Positions 54,586-64,000 of a DNA stretch of 64,000 nucleotides are shown here, piece by piece (position 1 is the first letter of the stretch; every line of letters begins with the position of its first letter). The position numbers and the translations under genes are program-made. The notes beneath the pieces were generated by a model. That model was given only the letters and a program-made list of their open reading frames with translations. It was not told the DNA's origin and ran no database searches. Source of the stretch: Brachypterus glaber (taxonomy: Eukaryota; Arthropoda; Insecta; Coleoptera; Kateretidae); contig OY294047.1 of assembly GCA_958510825.1 (NCBI GenBank), positions 3,472,001 through 3,536,000 of the forward strand, given 5' to 3'.

Positions 54586-57500
54586 ATGTCAAACCTAGTA
54601 AATTCAACAAATAGTATAGTAGGAAAAGCCTATGAGTATTATCTATGGACGCTGTCGTTATCAGGTATGTACTGTATGTTATAAACTTTTTATAAGTTTA
54701 TAAGATATCGACTTTTTGGTCAAAGTCAAGTGTATTGTAATATATTTTATCTGCTTCCCTAAGTTGAGAAGCTATTAACTCACGGATATTGCATGTATTA
54801 GAAGCTCTTAATTTACGCAAAATCCGCGAGTTAAGAGCTTCTTAATACACGGGCGTAGATAAGTTGACTTATTTTGTAAAATTTTGATATTTTGCGTCAT
54901 TCGGAATTAGCCATAAATTTACCTCACATCACAAAATAAATATATCGTTGTAGAGATTTGTAGGTAATATCTTTTAAATAATTATTAATTTATCACATGA
55001 TTAACCATCCATTTAAAATTTTAACCCCTTTGGCCGCCTGGTGTTTTAAAATTAAAAAAATATTTACGTATAAAATTCTAACATTCAATTTGATATCGAG
55101 GGCTTCATAGCATAGCTATATGTATATATAGGGGCATATATACGCCATTTTTTTTTGTTTTTGAAATTTTGATGGTTTTAGGTTCGGTTTATTAAAACAA
55201 ACCTAAAACTATCAACATCTAAAAAAAGAGGTTTATACGCCCGTATATTATGAAGCCCTCGATATATTTTGCTTATAAAAGTAAAAGGACTCACGACCCT
55301 AGGTAAAATGCAACTTAATCTCTGATCCCCTAACTCATAAAAAATAAGAAACCTAAAAATAAAAAAAAATCAAAAAATTAACTCTACTAATCTAGTGTCC
55401 TTACTCTTAACCCCTTAATTATTCAACAAGGTTGGTAAAGAGAGTTCTCGAGACTAATTTTATTTTTTAAATAATCCGTGTGAAAAACGGGCTTCGCCGC
55501 CAGTAGGTATTAACTAAATTAAATTTTCATTAAGGGGGGCTGTCCATATATTACGTAACGCAAATTGTACAAAAAATTCATACACTTCATACCCCGTTTC
55601 TCGAGTTATTAAAGACTTGGCTACCCCCAAACAGGGGGGTGTTTTAGGGGGAGTAGCCATAATATGAAATCTCTAGAGACTAACAATTTGATAAACAGTT
55701 GCAGTGGCGTATCATGCAAGTCCGAGAAGATGGGGCAAAAAAACATGGTTTTACATTTTTTGCTGCTGTTAATACAAAGATACTTTTTTAATTATTCTAA
55801 ATAAAAACAAAAGTAGAGAATGTTTAAGCTTTAAAACAAAAAAAAAGAATCAGTCAAATCCTTTAAGGGAACGTTCAAGTATTACGTAATATATTTTGGC
55901 TACCCCCCTAACACACCACCTATTAGGGGGGGGGGTAGCCAAAATATGAAATCTCTACAGCCTTGAATAACGAGAGAACCGGGGTATGAAGTGTATAAAT
56001 TTTGGTACAATTTACGTTACGTAATATATGGAGAGCCCCTAACCTAATTATCCAATCGAAGCATCTGGTTTGGTTTGTTTCCTAGACAAGTTTATACATA
56101 TCATATTTTTAATATGATATTTAATATTATTAAATTTTCATAATCTAGTAATAGATATAGATATGTTACATAAGTTTAATAGTAAAAGGATTAGAAAATT
56201 ATCAGTTAATGACGGAAGATTAATAAATTATAACATCTAGAGTACTAGTTCATCCTCTATATTTATTAGTTATGTATATTATAATATACAGTGCGGTCCA
56301 AAAGTCACCCCCCCCTCTTAACTTTTGAACGAGTTGAGATATCGATTTCAAATTTAGAACTCTTAAATAAGACAACTTAAACTATCTTTAAGCATATATT
56401 TGATACTTTTATCTCTTAAAATGTGAGCAGGGGGGCATGGGGGGAAATTTTTTTAAATAGAAGGGGGGTCATGTGATACATCATTTTAAAGCCTTTAAAA
56501 TTCTCTATATAACCATACATTTTTAAAATTTTTAAACATGTTTTTTAAGGTTTTGATTTTTCAGTTTTTTGTGCTAAATTTCTAAGTTTTTTTTTTGTTA
56601 ATTTTTATTTATGTCAACTAAAATTAGTTTAAAAGTATAATTTACTTTTTTTTCATTATGAAAATAGGCATTTTTAAAAAATTGTTTGGATTTTTTAGAG
56701 AAATTTTGACAAAAATACCCATTTTCAACCCTATTTTAAACCCAAAAAAAATGTTAAAAAAAAATAAAAAATATACAGTTGGAGAATTTTATAATCTTTA
56801 AAATGATGCACGACCCACCTTTCCATTTAAAAAAATGTCGCCCCATGCCCACATTTTAAGAGCTGAAAGTATCAAATATATACTAAAAGATAGTTTAAGT
56901 TGTCTTATTTAAGAGTTCTAAATTTGAAGTCGATAACTAAACTCGTTCAAAAGTTAAGAGGGGGGGGGGTGACTTTTGGACCGCTCTGTATATTATAACA
57001 TTGTTATATAGTAGAGAAAAAGATGCAAGTCGCTTGCAAAACAACTTTACACTACGATATTTCAAAAAATCTTTGACATATTGACTTGAAATTTGGAAAA
57101 AAATTTGTTTACTACTTTGTTCCAAATTTCAAGTCACTGGGTCAAAGCGTTTTTGAAATATCGTAGTGTAAACTTGTTTTACAAACGACTTGCATCTTTT
57201 TCTCTTCTATATAGAGTATTTCAAGTTCAAATATTTCGAAAACTCCTTAATAGATTTGACTGATTTTTTTTTTCTTAAAGCTTAAACATTATTTACTTTT
57301 GTTTTTCATTTGGAATAATTAAAAAAAAATTGTATTAACAGCAACAAAAAATGTACAACCATGTTTTTTTGCCCCATCTTCTCGGACTTGCATGATACTT
57401 CACTGCAACTGTTTACAAATTGTCTCCGTTATTGCCGCAGTTTTAACAGGTTAACGACCATGTGTACCATATTGGTGCACTGCCTGTTTTTTGCACGGAA

Positions 57501-60500
57501 CGTGTGTACCATATTGGTGCACACACACCCACACACATCTGGTTGGTAAGTTGTGTGAGTCTCACAGGGAAGCAGCTACATGGGTTTTAAATGTAATGTT
57601 TAGTAGGTCTAGTCTCCTAGAAAACAAAATGTTTTTCTTCCTAAAAACTCCTTCATTCCAACCTATTAAAAAAAATCATATATGAAACTTCCTTTTAATA
57701 AAACAATCCACTGGTCCAGGAATAAATTTTTAAAATCTAGCGCTGCTCGGAGATAACAGGATTTTCCTGAAAGTTGTCTTTTTTTTAGTTACCTCAAAAC
57801 GTACCTACTACATGAACTTGATTGATGCTGTGCTATACATTTGAAGCTTAACCGAGTTACGTTTTTCTTCTAATCAAGTTTATCAAAAATATAAAATGGG
57901 TTTCATAATATTGAGTAAAAGAAAAAATAGGGTCACTTCATGACAACTTTCCTGATATCTCCTAAACCAGACGTAAAAATATAAAAAAATAAAAAAAGAA
58001 AATATTCATTAAAACTGCGGAAAAAGAGAGATTTTAACAATTTGATAAACAGTTGCAGTGACGTACCATGCAAGTCCTAGAAGATGGGGCATAAAACTAT
58101 AGTTGTACATTTTTTGTTGCTGTTAATACAAAAATACTTTTTTTAATTATTCTTAATAAAAACAAAAATAGCAATGTTTTAGGTGGATCGATTTTTTTGC
58201 TCTCAAGTGTAGTAAAATTTTGTGAAATTTTAAATATGGCCGCCGTCTTAAATTAATGAATAACTAATTTAAATTCTATTTTCTTGTTTCAGATAAAAGG
58301 ACGAGAGGATGGCTGTTCGTAGATTCACCTCAACCTACCATCCTATACACGTTTCTTTATTTATTTATAGTGTGGTTGGGTCCTAGATTAATGAAGGATC
58401 GAAAACCTTTCAAATTAACTGCATTTCTAATACCATATAATTTATCAATGGCAGTTCTAAATGCTTATATAGCTGTCCAGGTAACTATGTTTTTAGCTCA
58501 AAATAATCTCTTTTGTAATGATTAATTAAACTCAAAGAACTTTTACCTCAAGAATGAACATGATGAAATCTACCGTATGCTTTGTTTGAAGCGTAAACCA
58601 ACTACGGCGAGGGGCTGGTGGGGAGTGACTATTGTTTACACTTAGTACGCGTAAAGAGAGAGAGAAAGAATGTGTAAACTCAGTATAATGTCGTAAACTT
58701 TGTCAAGCAATACAGTGTTGCCGGTTGCAATACCTGCTTTAGATATTTTATTGTAAATTTTAAGAAATATTAGTTTTGTTTGAGTTTTATATGAACTAGT
58801 AGTTTAATTTTAATAAGTTTAATTATATTACATTATCAAACATAATTATAGTGACGTAGTATAGGAGTTTTTTAATATTTTAATGTAGGTATAAAGATTT
58901 ATCATAATAATAAAGTGAAAATTACGCAAAATCGCTCTGGTCACCAGAAGGTCAAAACTAGCGATACTTATGTTTACACCAGAAGCAGTATCGCGTACGT
59001 TTATGTAAACAAACAAACAAAAAGATAACACCTTCATAAACATTGGTCTGAAATAACTTCTTGAGGTAAAAGTTCCTTGATTAAACTAAATTTTCGATAA
59101 CATAGACCCACAAAAAAACAAAAGTCTGCGCCATGGATATGACCATGATATTCCCATATATTTTTCCCGCTTTTTTTCCTTTTTAGTATAAATTCTTCAA
59201 TATAAAATAATGTATTTTATTTTCAGTTACTAACTGCTTCAACGCGCCTTCGTTATAGTTACATCTGCGAGCCTTGCAGGCAAAAGTTTCACCCTGATGA
59301 ACTACAGGTAATGAAAATTTTAATTAACACTAAAATTATCTACTACATCGATAATAAATTTAAACAACACCATCTCAAATGTTTTAATTGAATTATTGTT
59401 CATACTTTACCTCCCTTGCGACCTTCAACTTACTCTGGAAACACTCTGGAAACAGAGTCAGAGTGAAAACATTCTGCTGCCAACGTGTTTCCAGAGTGGT
59501 TTTGTGCCATTTTGTCAGAGTTGAATCAGAGTGGTTCCAGGCTTGATTCACAGTAGATCCAAAGTGGGTTTGGACTTTTTTTTTTTAAATCAGAGCGTTT
59601 TCAGAGTGTTTTCGTTTGGACTTTTTTTTTTTTTTTTCAAAAAAAAAAAAAAAAAGTCCAACGAAAACACTCTGAAAACGCTCTGATTTTACTCTGGGAA
59701 CGTTATGGATAAAGGGCACAAATACACTCTGGAAATACTCTGGTAACAGCATGATTACAAAATGTTATTAGAATGTTTCCAGAGTTTTTTCAGCGTGATT
59801 GTAAAGTCGCAAGGGCTATTAAACCAAGGCATCCTGGGTCATTCCGCGTCAACTGCAACCACAGCATCAAAAATGAAATATTATTTTATATTTATGTAGA
59901 TATTGAGCAGTGTTATACAGTTCAAAAGTTATACATTTCATAAGTCTTAATAAACTTGTAAAATTGCCAAAGTTTAGGGCCCCTAAATGACCCAAGATCA
60001 ACTGCAAAAATATTTTGGATTATATTGCCCCAGGGAAGAATAATTTAACGTATAGTTAGCTTTCCCAAATTCAGTTTGAAGTTTGGTGAAAACCCTCAGG
60101 TAATTTACATACATTTTTTTTTTTGTAACATACGAAACAAATATAGTAATTGATGATATCCGAGCCGATTCAGGCAGGGCATGGGTCACGTATTTGGCTG
60201 GTTATTTTTTTATGTGTAGCCCACCGATGTTAGAGAAACACCTCCAAGGGAATCTATTCAAAAACGTCCCGTTTCGAAAATATAATTTTTTAAATTTTTC
60301 TTTAAATTTTTTAAATTTAATTTAAATATCGTCAATTTCTAATATCATATTTATTTATTTTTTTATGATCCCATATGCCTATTAGAAAGTAACCTTTCAA
60401 AAACATAATAAAATAAAAAAAAATCAAATCAGATTAGCAGATTTTTATTATCGTTTACTTAATTGCATAAGTGTACTTCCAAATTTTGTAGCGTACGTAA

Positions 60501-63335
60501 CGCGCACATGAGCTGCATTATTTTTATTGATTATTATACTATTCACATCGCGTAGCGCTAGAATAGTATTATACGGTAGTTTTGAATTTCCCAAAATCGC
60601 CAAAAAACGTCCTAGACAAAAAATTCTTGGATACAAATGTGTTTTGTGAAAAAATAAGAAACTTTGAAAATGTCTGCCTATCCGTCCGTCTGTCCGTCCG
60701 TCCGTCCGTCCGTCCGCTAAAAAAAATATTTATTTGATCAATAATAATAAATAAAACTTAGTATGTAGTCAGTTTTTCATTATTACATTTTATCATTTTG
60801 CATTTTACATCGGCACTTAGTGCTACTAAGAGTGCCGATATATTGAAATATTCGCCGAAAAGTCAAAATCTTTGACCAAGTTTTTTTTCACATTTCTCGA
60901 CGTTTTAGACCATTCGAAATCTGGGTCTGTCTGGGTGTAAACTCTCTAACTCCATTTCTACATGAGATATCGACTTGCGGTTTGCATATTGTTTCTTATC
61001 GTATTCCGAAGAGCTGATTAGATTTTGAGGGTAAACGATTGGGGGTAAGGGGGTAAAAATAGGGTAAAACTCCTATTTTTAGCGTTTTTTGTTTATAATT
61101 AAGGCAATTATTATTGTATTTGGTTAATTTAGCACTTATATAAAAGATAATTTTAAATTGGTCAAAAAATGTTATAAACAACGTTTTCCTAAAACGCATT
61201 GTTTTTGAGATATTGGCATTTAAAGCAGTTAAAGGTTTTTTAGCATATCTCACATATTTATAACCCGATTTCAAAAAATTATATTTTAAATAAAAGCTCT
61301 TTTTAAGCCCTATAAAAAATGTTATATACAGTTTTTTGCTAGAATATAATGTTTTAAAGATACAGAATTTAAAATCAAACAAAACACCCAGTTTGAAATT
61401 TGCAAACTAGATGGCTCTAGTGTACAATAGTGCCGATGTTTTGACAGGGTGCTTGCAATGTTTCATATAGTTTTTAAACGAAAATATATTTTTGTCATTC
61501 CCTATTAAAATGCTCCTTTATATTTTAAAGCAATTTCTGTTTATATTAGATTGCAAATGCAGTTTGGTGGTACTATTTTTCCAAACTACTGGAATTCTGC
61601 GACACTATTTTCTTTATATTAAGGAAAAAAGATAATCAACTGACCTTCCTGCATGTTTACCATCACTCAACCATGTGGTGCTTATGGTGGATTGGAATTA
61701 AATGGGTACCAAGTGGTTCAAGTGAGTTTTAATTTATACAGTTAATTCATCTGGGCTTGATACGTCCTTTGGTTTTTGGTCTGGTTTGGTTTTCTAGAAT
61801 TTCCAATGAAAAGAAGCTCCAAAAAAGCCAAAATAGGCGACTAAGAACCAAAGAACAAGGTAAACCCGGAAGAATTGACCCTAGTAATTTACTTTTAATG
61901 ATTTTATTAATAAGTTTTTTATCATCATTTGCGATGGTACTCCTTTAAAATTAAAATCTTTACATGAAAAAAAAAATCGAAAGTGATATACTTTTTAAGT
62001 TAAAAGTAAATAGTTAAATAAAAATTATTTTATATATGTTTTTAGCTTTCCTACCGGCTATGGTAAACTCAGCCATACATGTTTTAATGTATTCCTACTA
62101 CGGCCTATCAGTCTTCGGTCCAAATGTTACTAAATACCTTTGGTGGAAAAAGTATTTGACTATTTTGCAAATGGTAAGTAAAAATTAAATTAAACTAGCT
62201 ACCCTGTAAAAAAATGAATTTATAGATCTCGCGGTCATTCGTTCCTCTATTGGACATCTTGTGATCCGCTTTACCCCAGATTACGGTAACAAGTTCCAGA
62301 TTTTACACTTAAAAAAAATGTGTAAATTTACATGCTAAATAAGAGGTAATATGCTGTCAAGTAGGTGCACGTAAAATTTACAAGTTAAATCTCGTAAATT
62401 TTACGTCCACCTACTTGGTAACATATTACCTCTGATTTTACATGTAAATTTACACATTTTTTTGTAGTGTAGGCTGTAAAACAAGAAAAATCCCTAGATT
62501 TCCTAGTTTTTGACAATTTATTTAATAATAAATCGGTGATCGTAACCTAATTCATGTCAGTGAAAATGTATATTTTTAATTTGTAACCTAAATTATATGT
62601 ATATTATAATTGTGTAATGTCTTTTATCCAATACATACAGCTTTATTTTAAATAGATAAACTCAATAATAACCCCCGCGTGGCTTTTACTTTATTGAGTG
62701 GATAATTATTTATTTTACCCACTCAACTGTCACTTGTCAAATTATTTTCTTGTAAATGTCATTAAAATTTTTAATAAAAATATGAATTCCTAAGCTATTT
62801 ATTGGATAAAACTTTGTATGGCACTCATGGGTAAACCGATATTGCCCTCTCGAAAATTAACCTGCTTGGCTGACGCCTCGGTTAATTTTCTAATGGGCAA
62901 TATCTTACTTTACCCACTAGTACCATTAATAACTATTGTGTTATTTATGACTAGAAAGTGAAAGATGTCCCATTATATGTATCATTCATCAAATATTTCT
63001 ACAACATGTTATTTAAGTCCGTAGATTATAATAGCGAAATTGTTTCTAACAATAAAATTAACGTGAAGGTGATTATAAGCTTTTTGATTATTTTATAATA
63101 AACCACTTCACTATAAGAAGTTCAGACGTTTAGAACCATGAATGAATTTTCAAACTGGATTTATTTAATATTTTTACACTTTTAGATCCAGTTCACCTGT
63201 GCTTTAGTTCTGGGCATCAATGGAATCCGAACTGGTTGTGATTTTCCATTGTGGATGCACTACACTCTGATCATTTACATGATGTCCTTTATTGTTCTTT
63301 TCGGAAACTTCTACATAAAAGCTTATATGGAAAAG
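54586..63335 (+). CDS. ELOVL very-long-chain fatty-acid elongase (3' end missing)
   Basis: Condensing enzyme of ER fatty-acid elongation; adds malonyl-CoA carbons to acyl-CoA (family knowledge). Exons: 54586-54664 (within an exon starting at 54551 after TTTGTTTCAG), 58293-58480, 59227-59307, 61550-61721, 62046-62173, 63186-63335. All splice sites are GT-AG and phases agree, giving 266 residues with no stop. Seen: [20 protein letters not shown], a membrane segment, the acceptor-side motif [16 protein letters not shown], the catalytic histidine box [20 protein letters not shown], and LTILQMIQF, then [11 protein letters not shown]: all family signatures in order. The last exon, with the usual lysine-rich ER-retrieval tail, lies beyond the window. 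The pattern is of the ELOVL1/4/7 kind. The large introns are full of MITEs. A later donor (GTTAGT at 63336) is intact. Confidence 0.95.
54665..55533. repeat. ELOVL intron 1, first part; one palindrome
   Basis: TTAGAAGCTCTTAATTTACG and CGCGAGTTAAGAGCTTCTTA form a short palindrome near 54800. 55092-55266 is a hairpin element with ATATCGAGGGCTTCAT ends and GGTTTTAGGTTCGGTTT / AACAAACCTAAAACTATCA arms. No coding sequence was seen. Confidence 0.65.
55534..55690. mobile_element. MITE B-related element, copy 3 (right end unclear)
   Basis: Starts GGGGGGCTGTCCATATATTA after TAA and contains CATACACTTCATACCCCGTT, shared with MITE B copies. ATTACGTAA is the common terminal word. The right end cannot be placed. 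Confidence 0.55.
55867..56039. mobile_element. MITE family B, copy 4 (TAA target duplication)
   Basis: Starts GGGAACGTTCAAGTATTACG and ends CGTAATATATGGAGAGCCCC, with TAA on each side. The two ends differ: one is the family B type, the other matches the start at 55534. It also carries a CTACCCCCCTAACA / TTAGGGGGGGGGGTAG hairpin. Confidence 0.8.
56289..56988. mobile_element. Tc1-like foldback MITE, copy 2, complete
   Basis: CAGTGCGGTCCAAAAGTCAC and GTGACTTTTGGACCGCTCTG are inverted, with TATA on both sides. Each arm is about 250 bp (TTAAATAAGACAACTTAAAC; TAAAGCC/TTTAAAATGATG region). CAGTG ends with a TA duplication are typical of Tc1 elements. In ELOVL intron 1. Confidence 0.88.
57006..57214. 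repeat. Hairpin MITE of 209 bp
   Basis: AGAGAAAAAGATGCAAGTCG pairs with CGACTTGCATCTTTTTCTCT. The stem continues through CACTACGATATTTCAAAAA and TTGACTTGAAATTTGGAA to a short loop. Confidence 0.88.
57215..58292. repeat. ELOVL intron 1, last part; dispersed repeats
   Basis: 57230-57430 (inverted) and 57930-58210 share blocks with 55690-55860 and with Aurora intron 4 (GTTGCAGTGACGTACCATGC, TTTTTTGTTGCTGTTAATAC, AGGTGGATCGATTTTTTTGC). 57450-57540 repeats GTGTACCATATTGGTGCAC. No exon other than the one at 58293. Confidence 0.55.
58522..59087. mobile_element. Foldback-type element in ELOVL intron 2
   Basis: ATTAAACTCAAAGAACTTTT and ACCTCAAG at the left, TTGAGGTAAAAGTTCCTTGA and TTAAACT inverted at the right. 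The interior repeats GCGTAAAC/GTTTAC words (GCGTAAACCAACTACG, GTACGTTTATGTAAAC). Non-coding. Confidence 0.65.
59413..59815. mobile_element. TIR element filled with ACTCTGGAAAC words
   Basis: Ends CCCTTGCGAC and GTCGCAAGGG are exact inverses. The interior is a succession of ACTCTGGAAACACTCTGG, TTTCCAGAGTGG, TCAGAGCGTTTTCAGAGTG and their complements. At the centre a T run and an A run (about 59622-59656) with flanking GTTTGGAC / GTCCAACG make a perfect hairpin. In ELOVL intron 3. Confidence 0.75.
59816..61549. other. ELOVL intron 3, rest; one dispersed repeat
   Basis: 60530-60715 is the inverted form of the 1790-1870 / 8600-8755 repeat and ends in a (CCGT)n run. Elsewhere AT-rich; the 128-codon minus-strand open frame at 60996-61382 is low-complexity and not gene-like. 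Confidence 0.5.
62305..62470. mobile_element. Hairpin MITE with GTAAATTTAC words
   Basis: ACACTTAAAAAAAATGTGTA and TACACATTTTTTTGTAGTGT are imperfect inverted ends. Inside are TAAATTTACATG, AAGAGGTAATATGCTG / ACATATTACCTCTG, and AAGTAGGTGCACGTAAAATT / AATTTTACGTCCACCTACTT. In ELOVL intron 5. Confidence 0.8.
62622..62937 (-). mobile_element. Element H, copy 8
   Basis: TTTATCCAATACATACAG to CCATTAATAACTATT, in ELOVL intron 5. It has a 16-bp deletion after ACATACAG but keeps the inner hairpin. Confidence 0.85.
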
Positions 63336-63361
63336 GTTAGTTAAATTTAAACGACTATGTA

Positions 63362-64000
63362 CAGTTGGACCCACAAAAAACGCAAGATTTAAATATGCTA
63401 ACATGTCAATTTTACTAGTTATTTTATAGTTTAAGTAAGATTTTAAGAAATAGGTTAGATTAATTTGACAATTAATTGTCAGTTTTTTCAAAGTTTGTTA
63501 CAGAAAATGCATGCGAATAATGTCGAATATTAAAAAAATAATAATAATAAATAATAAACTGAAAAAACATTTAGAATATTTAATCAAATCAAAAATTAAA
63601 ACACATTATTTAGTAACTCTTATGAAAAAATAAAAATTTCGTTTAAAAAAAGGTTTTTCCGGAGGTTTTTTTCGCTTTTTTAATCTTCGAACTATCGATG
63701 CGGCGACGGGCGATAGTTTTTGACCCAGGAAAATTTGTATTGTTTATAGCATGCACCGCTTCTTGTATATGGTATTCTCTCAAATAATTAAGTAAATTTT
63801 CTTCCTGTATTTCATTTGATATCTTCTTTCTTTCCGAGTCTGCACGCCCTTTCCTCCCCCATCTATTTTTTCTTCAATCTTAACCATTATTCTTTTTTCT
63901 ATGATCTTAACACAACTCTCCGAAACACTAAATAACCTTGCCACAATTAAAGGTCTCTATAGAGATCACTATCCACAATCAATTCTTACATCCTGCTTCC
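63362..64000 (-). mobile_element. Tc1/mariner element, copy 2, runs off window
   Basis: Starts CAGTTGGACCCACAAAAAAC after TA and is closely similar to 38650-39350, including the transposase N-terminal remnant (63660-63870). It lies in the ELOVL intron just after the exon 6 donor. Confidence 0.85.

Noticed and set aside
60996..61382. 128-codon open frame in ELOVL intron 3
   Set aside because: Phe/Lys/Tyr-rich, no recognisable domain or splice context.
63204..63491. 95-codon minus-strand open frame over ELOVL exon 6
   Set aside because: Antisense shadow of a clearly coding exon and the adjoining repeat.

Overview
The window looks like nuclear DNA of an insect. It is strongly AT-rich, its genes are split by short consensus GT-AG introns, it carries many kinds of transposon, and its two best genes are an Aurora kinase and an ELOVL-type fatty-acid elongase. 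The order cannot be fixed from the sequence; a beetle is a weak guess from the style of the repeats. A 200-base run of N (43257-43456) shows that this is a draft scaffold.

Genes. (1) 4931-7531, minus strand: the first three coding exons (about 250 residues) of an unrecognised protein with a UIM-like N-terminal helix, Ser/Pro-rich middle and a 21-bp coding repeat; it continues beyond what I can trace. (2) 9650-16199, minus strand: a complete six-exon Aurora kinase of 307 residues, most like the Aurora B type. (3) 32680-33401, minus strand: a two-exon candidate for an acidic, Ser-rich protein of 195 residues whose last exon lies inside a broken repeat. (4) 54586-63335, plus strand: six exons (266 residues) of an ELOVL elongase with all the family's signature motifs, its 3' end beyond the window. 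The two recognised genes show no functional link; the rest is intergenic or intronic repeat DNA.

The most striking structure lies between genes 2 and 3. From about 16420 to 27989 there are two arrays of one 158-bp satellite in opposite orientation (left about 16 units, right about 24 units). They flank a 3.1-kb spacer that is itself a tandem array of about 306-bp units. A 5'-truncated CR1/L2-like LINE with an open 581-codon reverse transcriptase frame has inserted into the left array. A 17-bp exact inverted match plus a second matching block lies outside the arrays on both sides (16244-16274 and 28171-28199), reaching within 50 bp of the Aurora start codon. The whole resembles a foldback transposon, or a locus for a very long hairpin RNA.

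Elsewhere there are eight copies of one hairpin-bearing element ('element H'), two MITE families with TTA/TAA target duplications, several Tc1/mariner relics (one family with three copies), many near-perfect palindromes, LINE fragments, and a group of terminal-inverted-repeat elements whose interiors are iterations of short words (for example GCGGATAT/GCCGAC, ACTCTGGAAAC, ATGGACGTCC).
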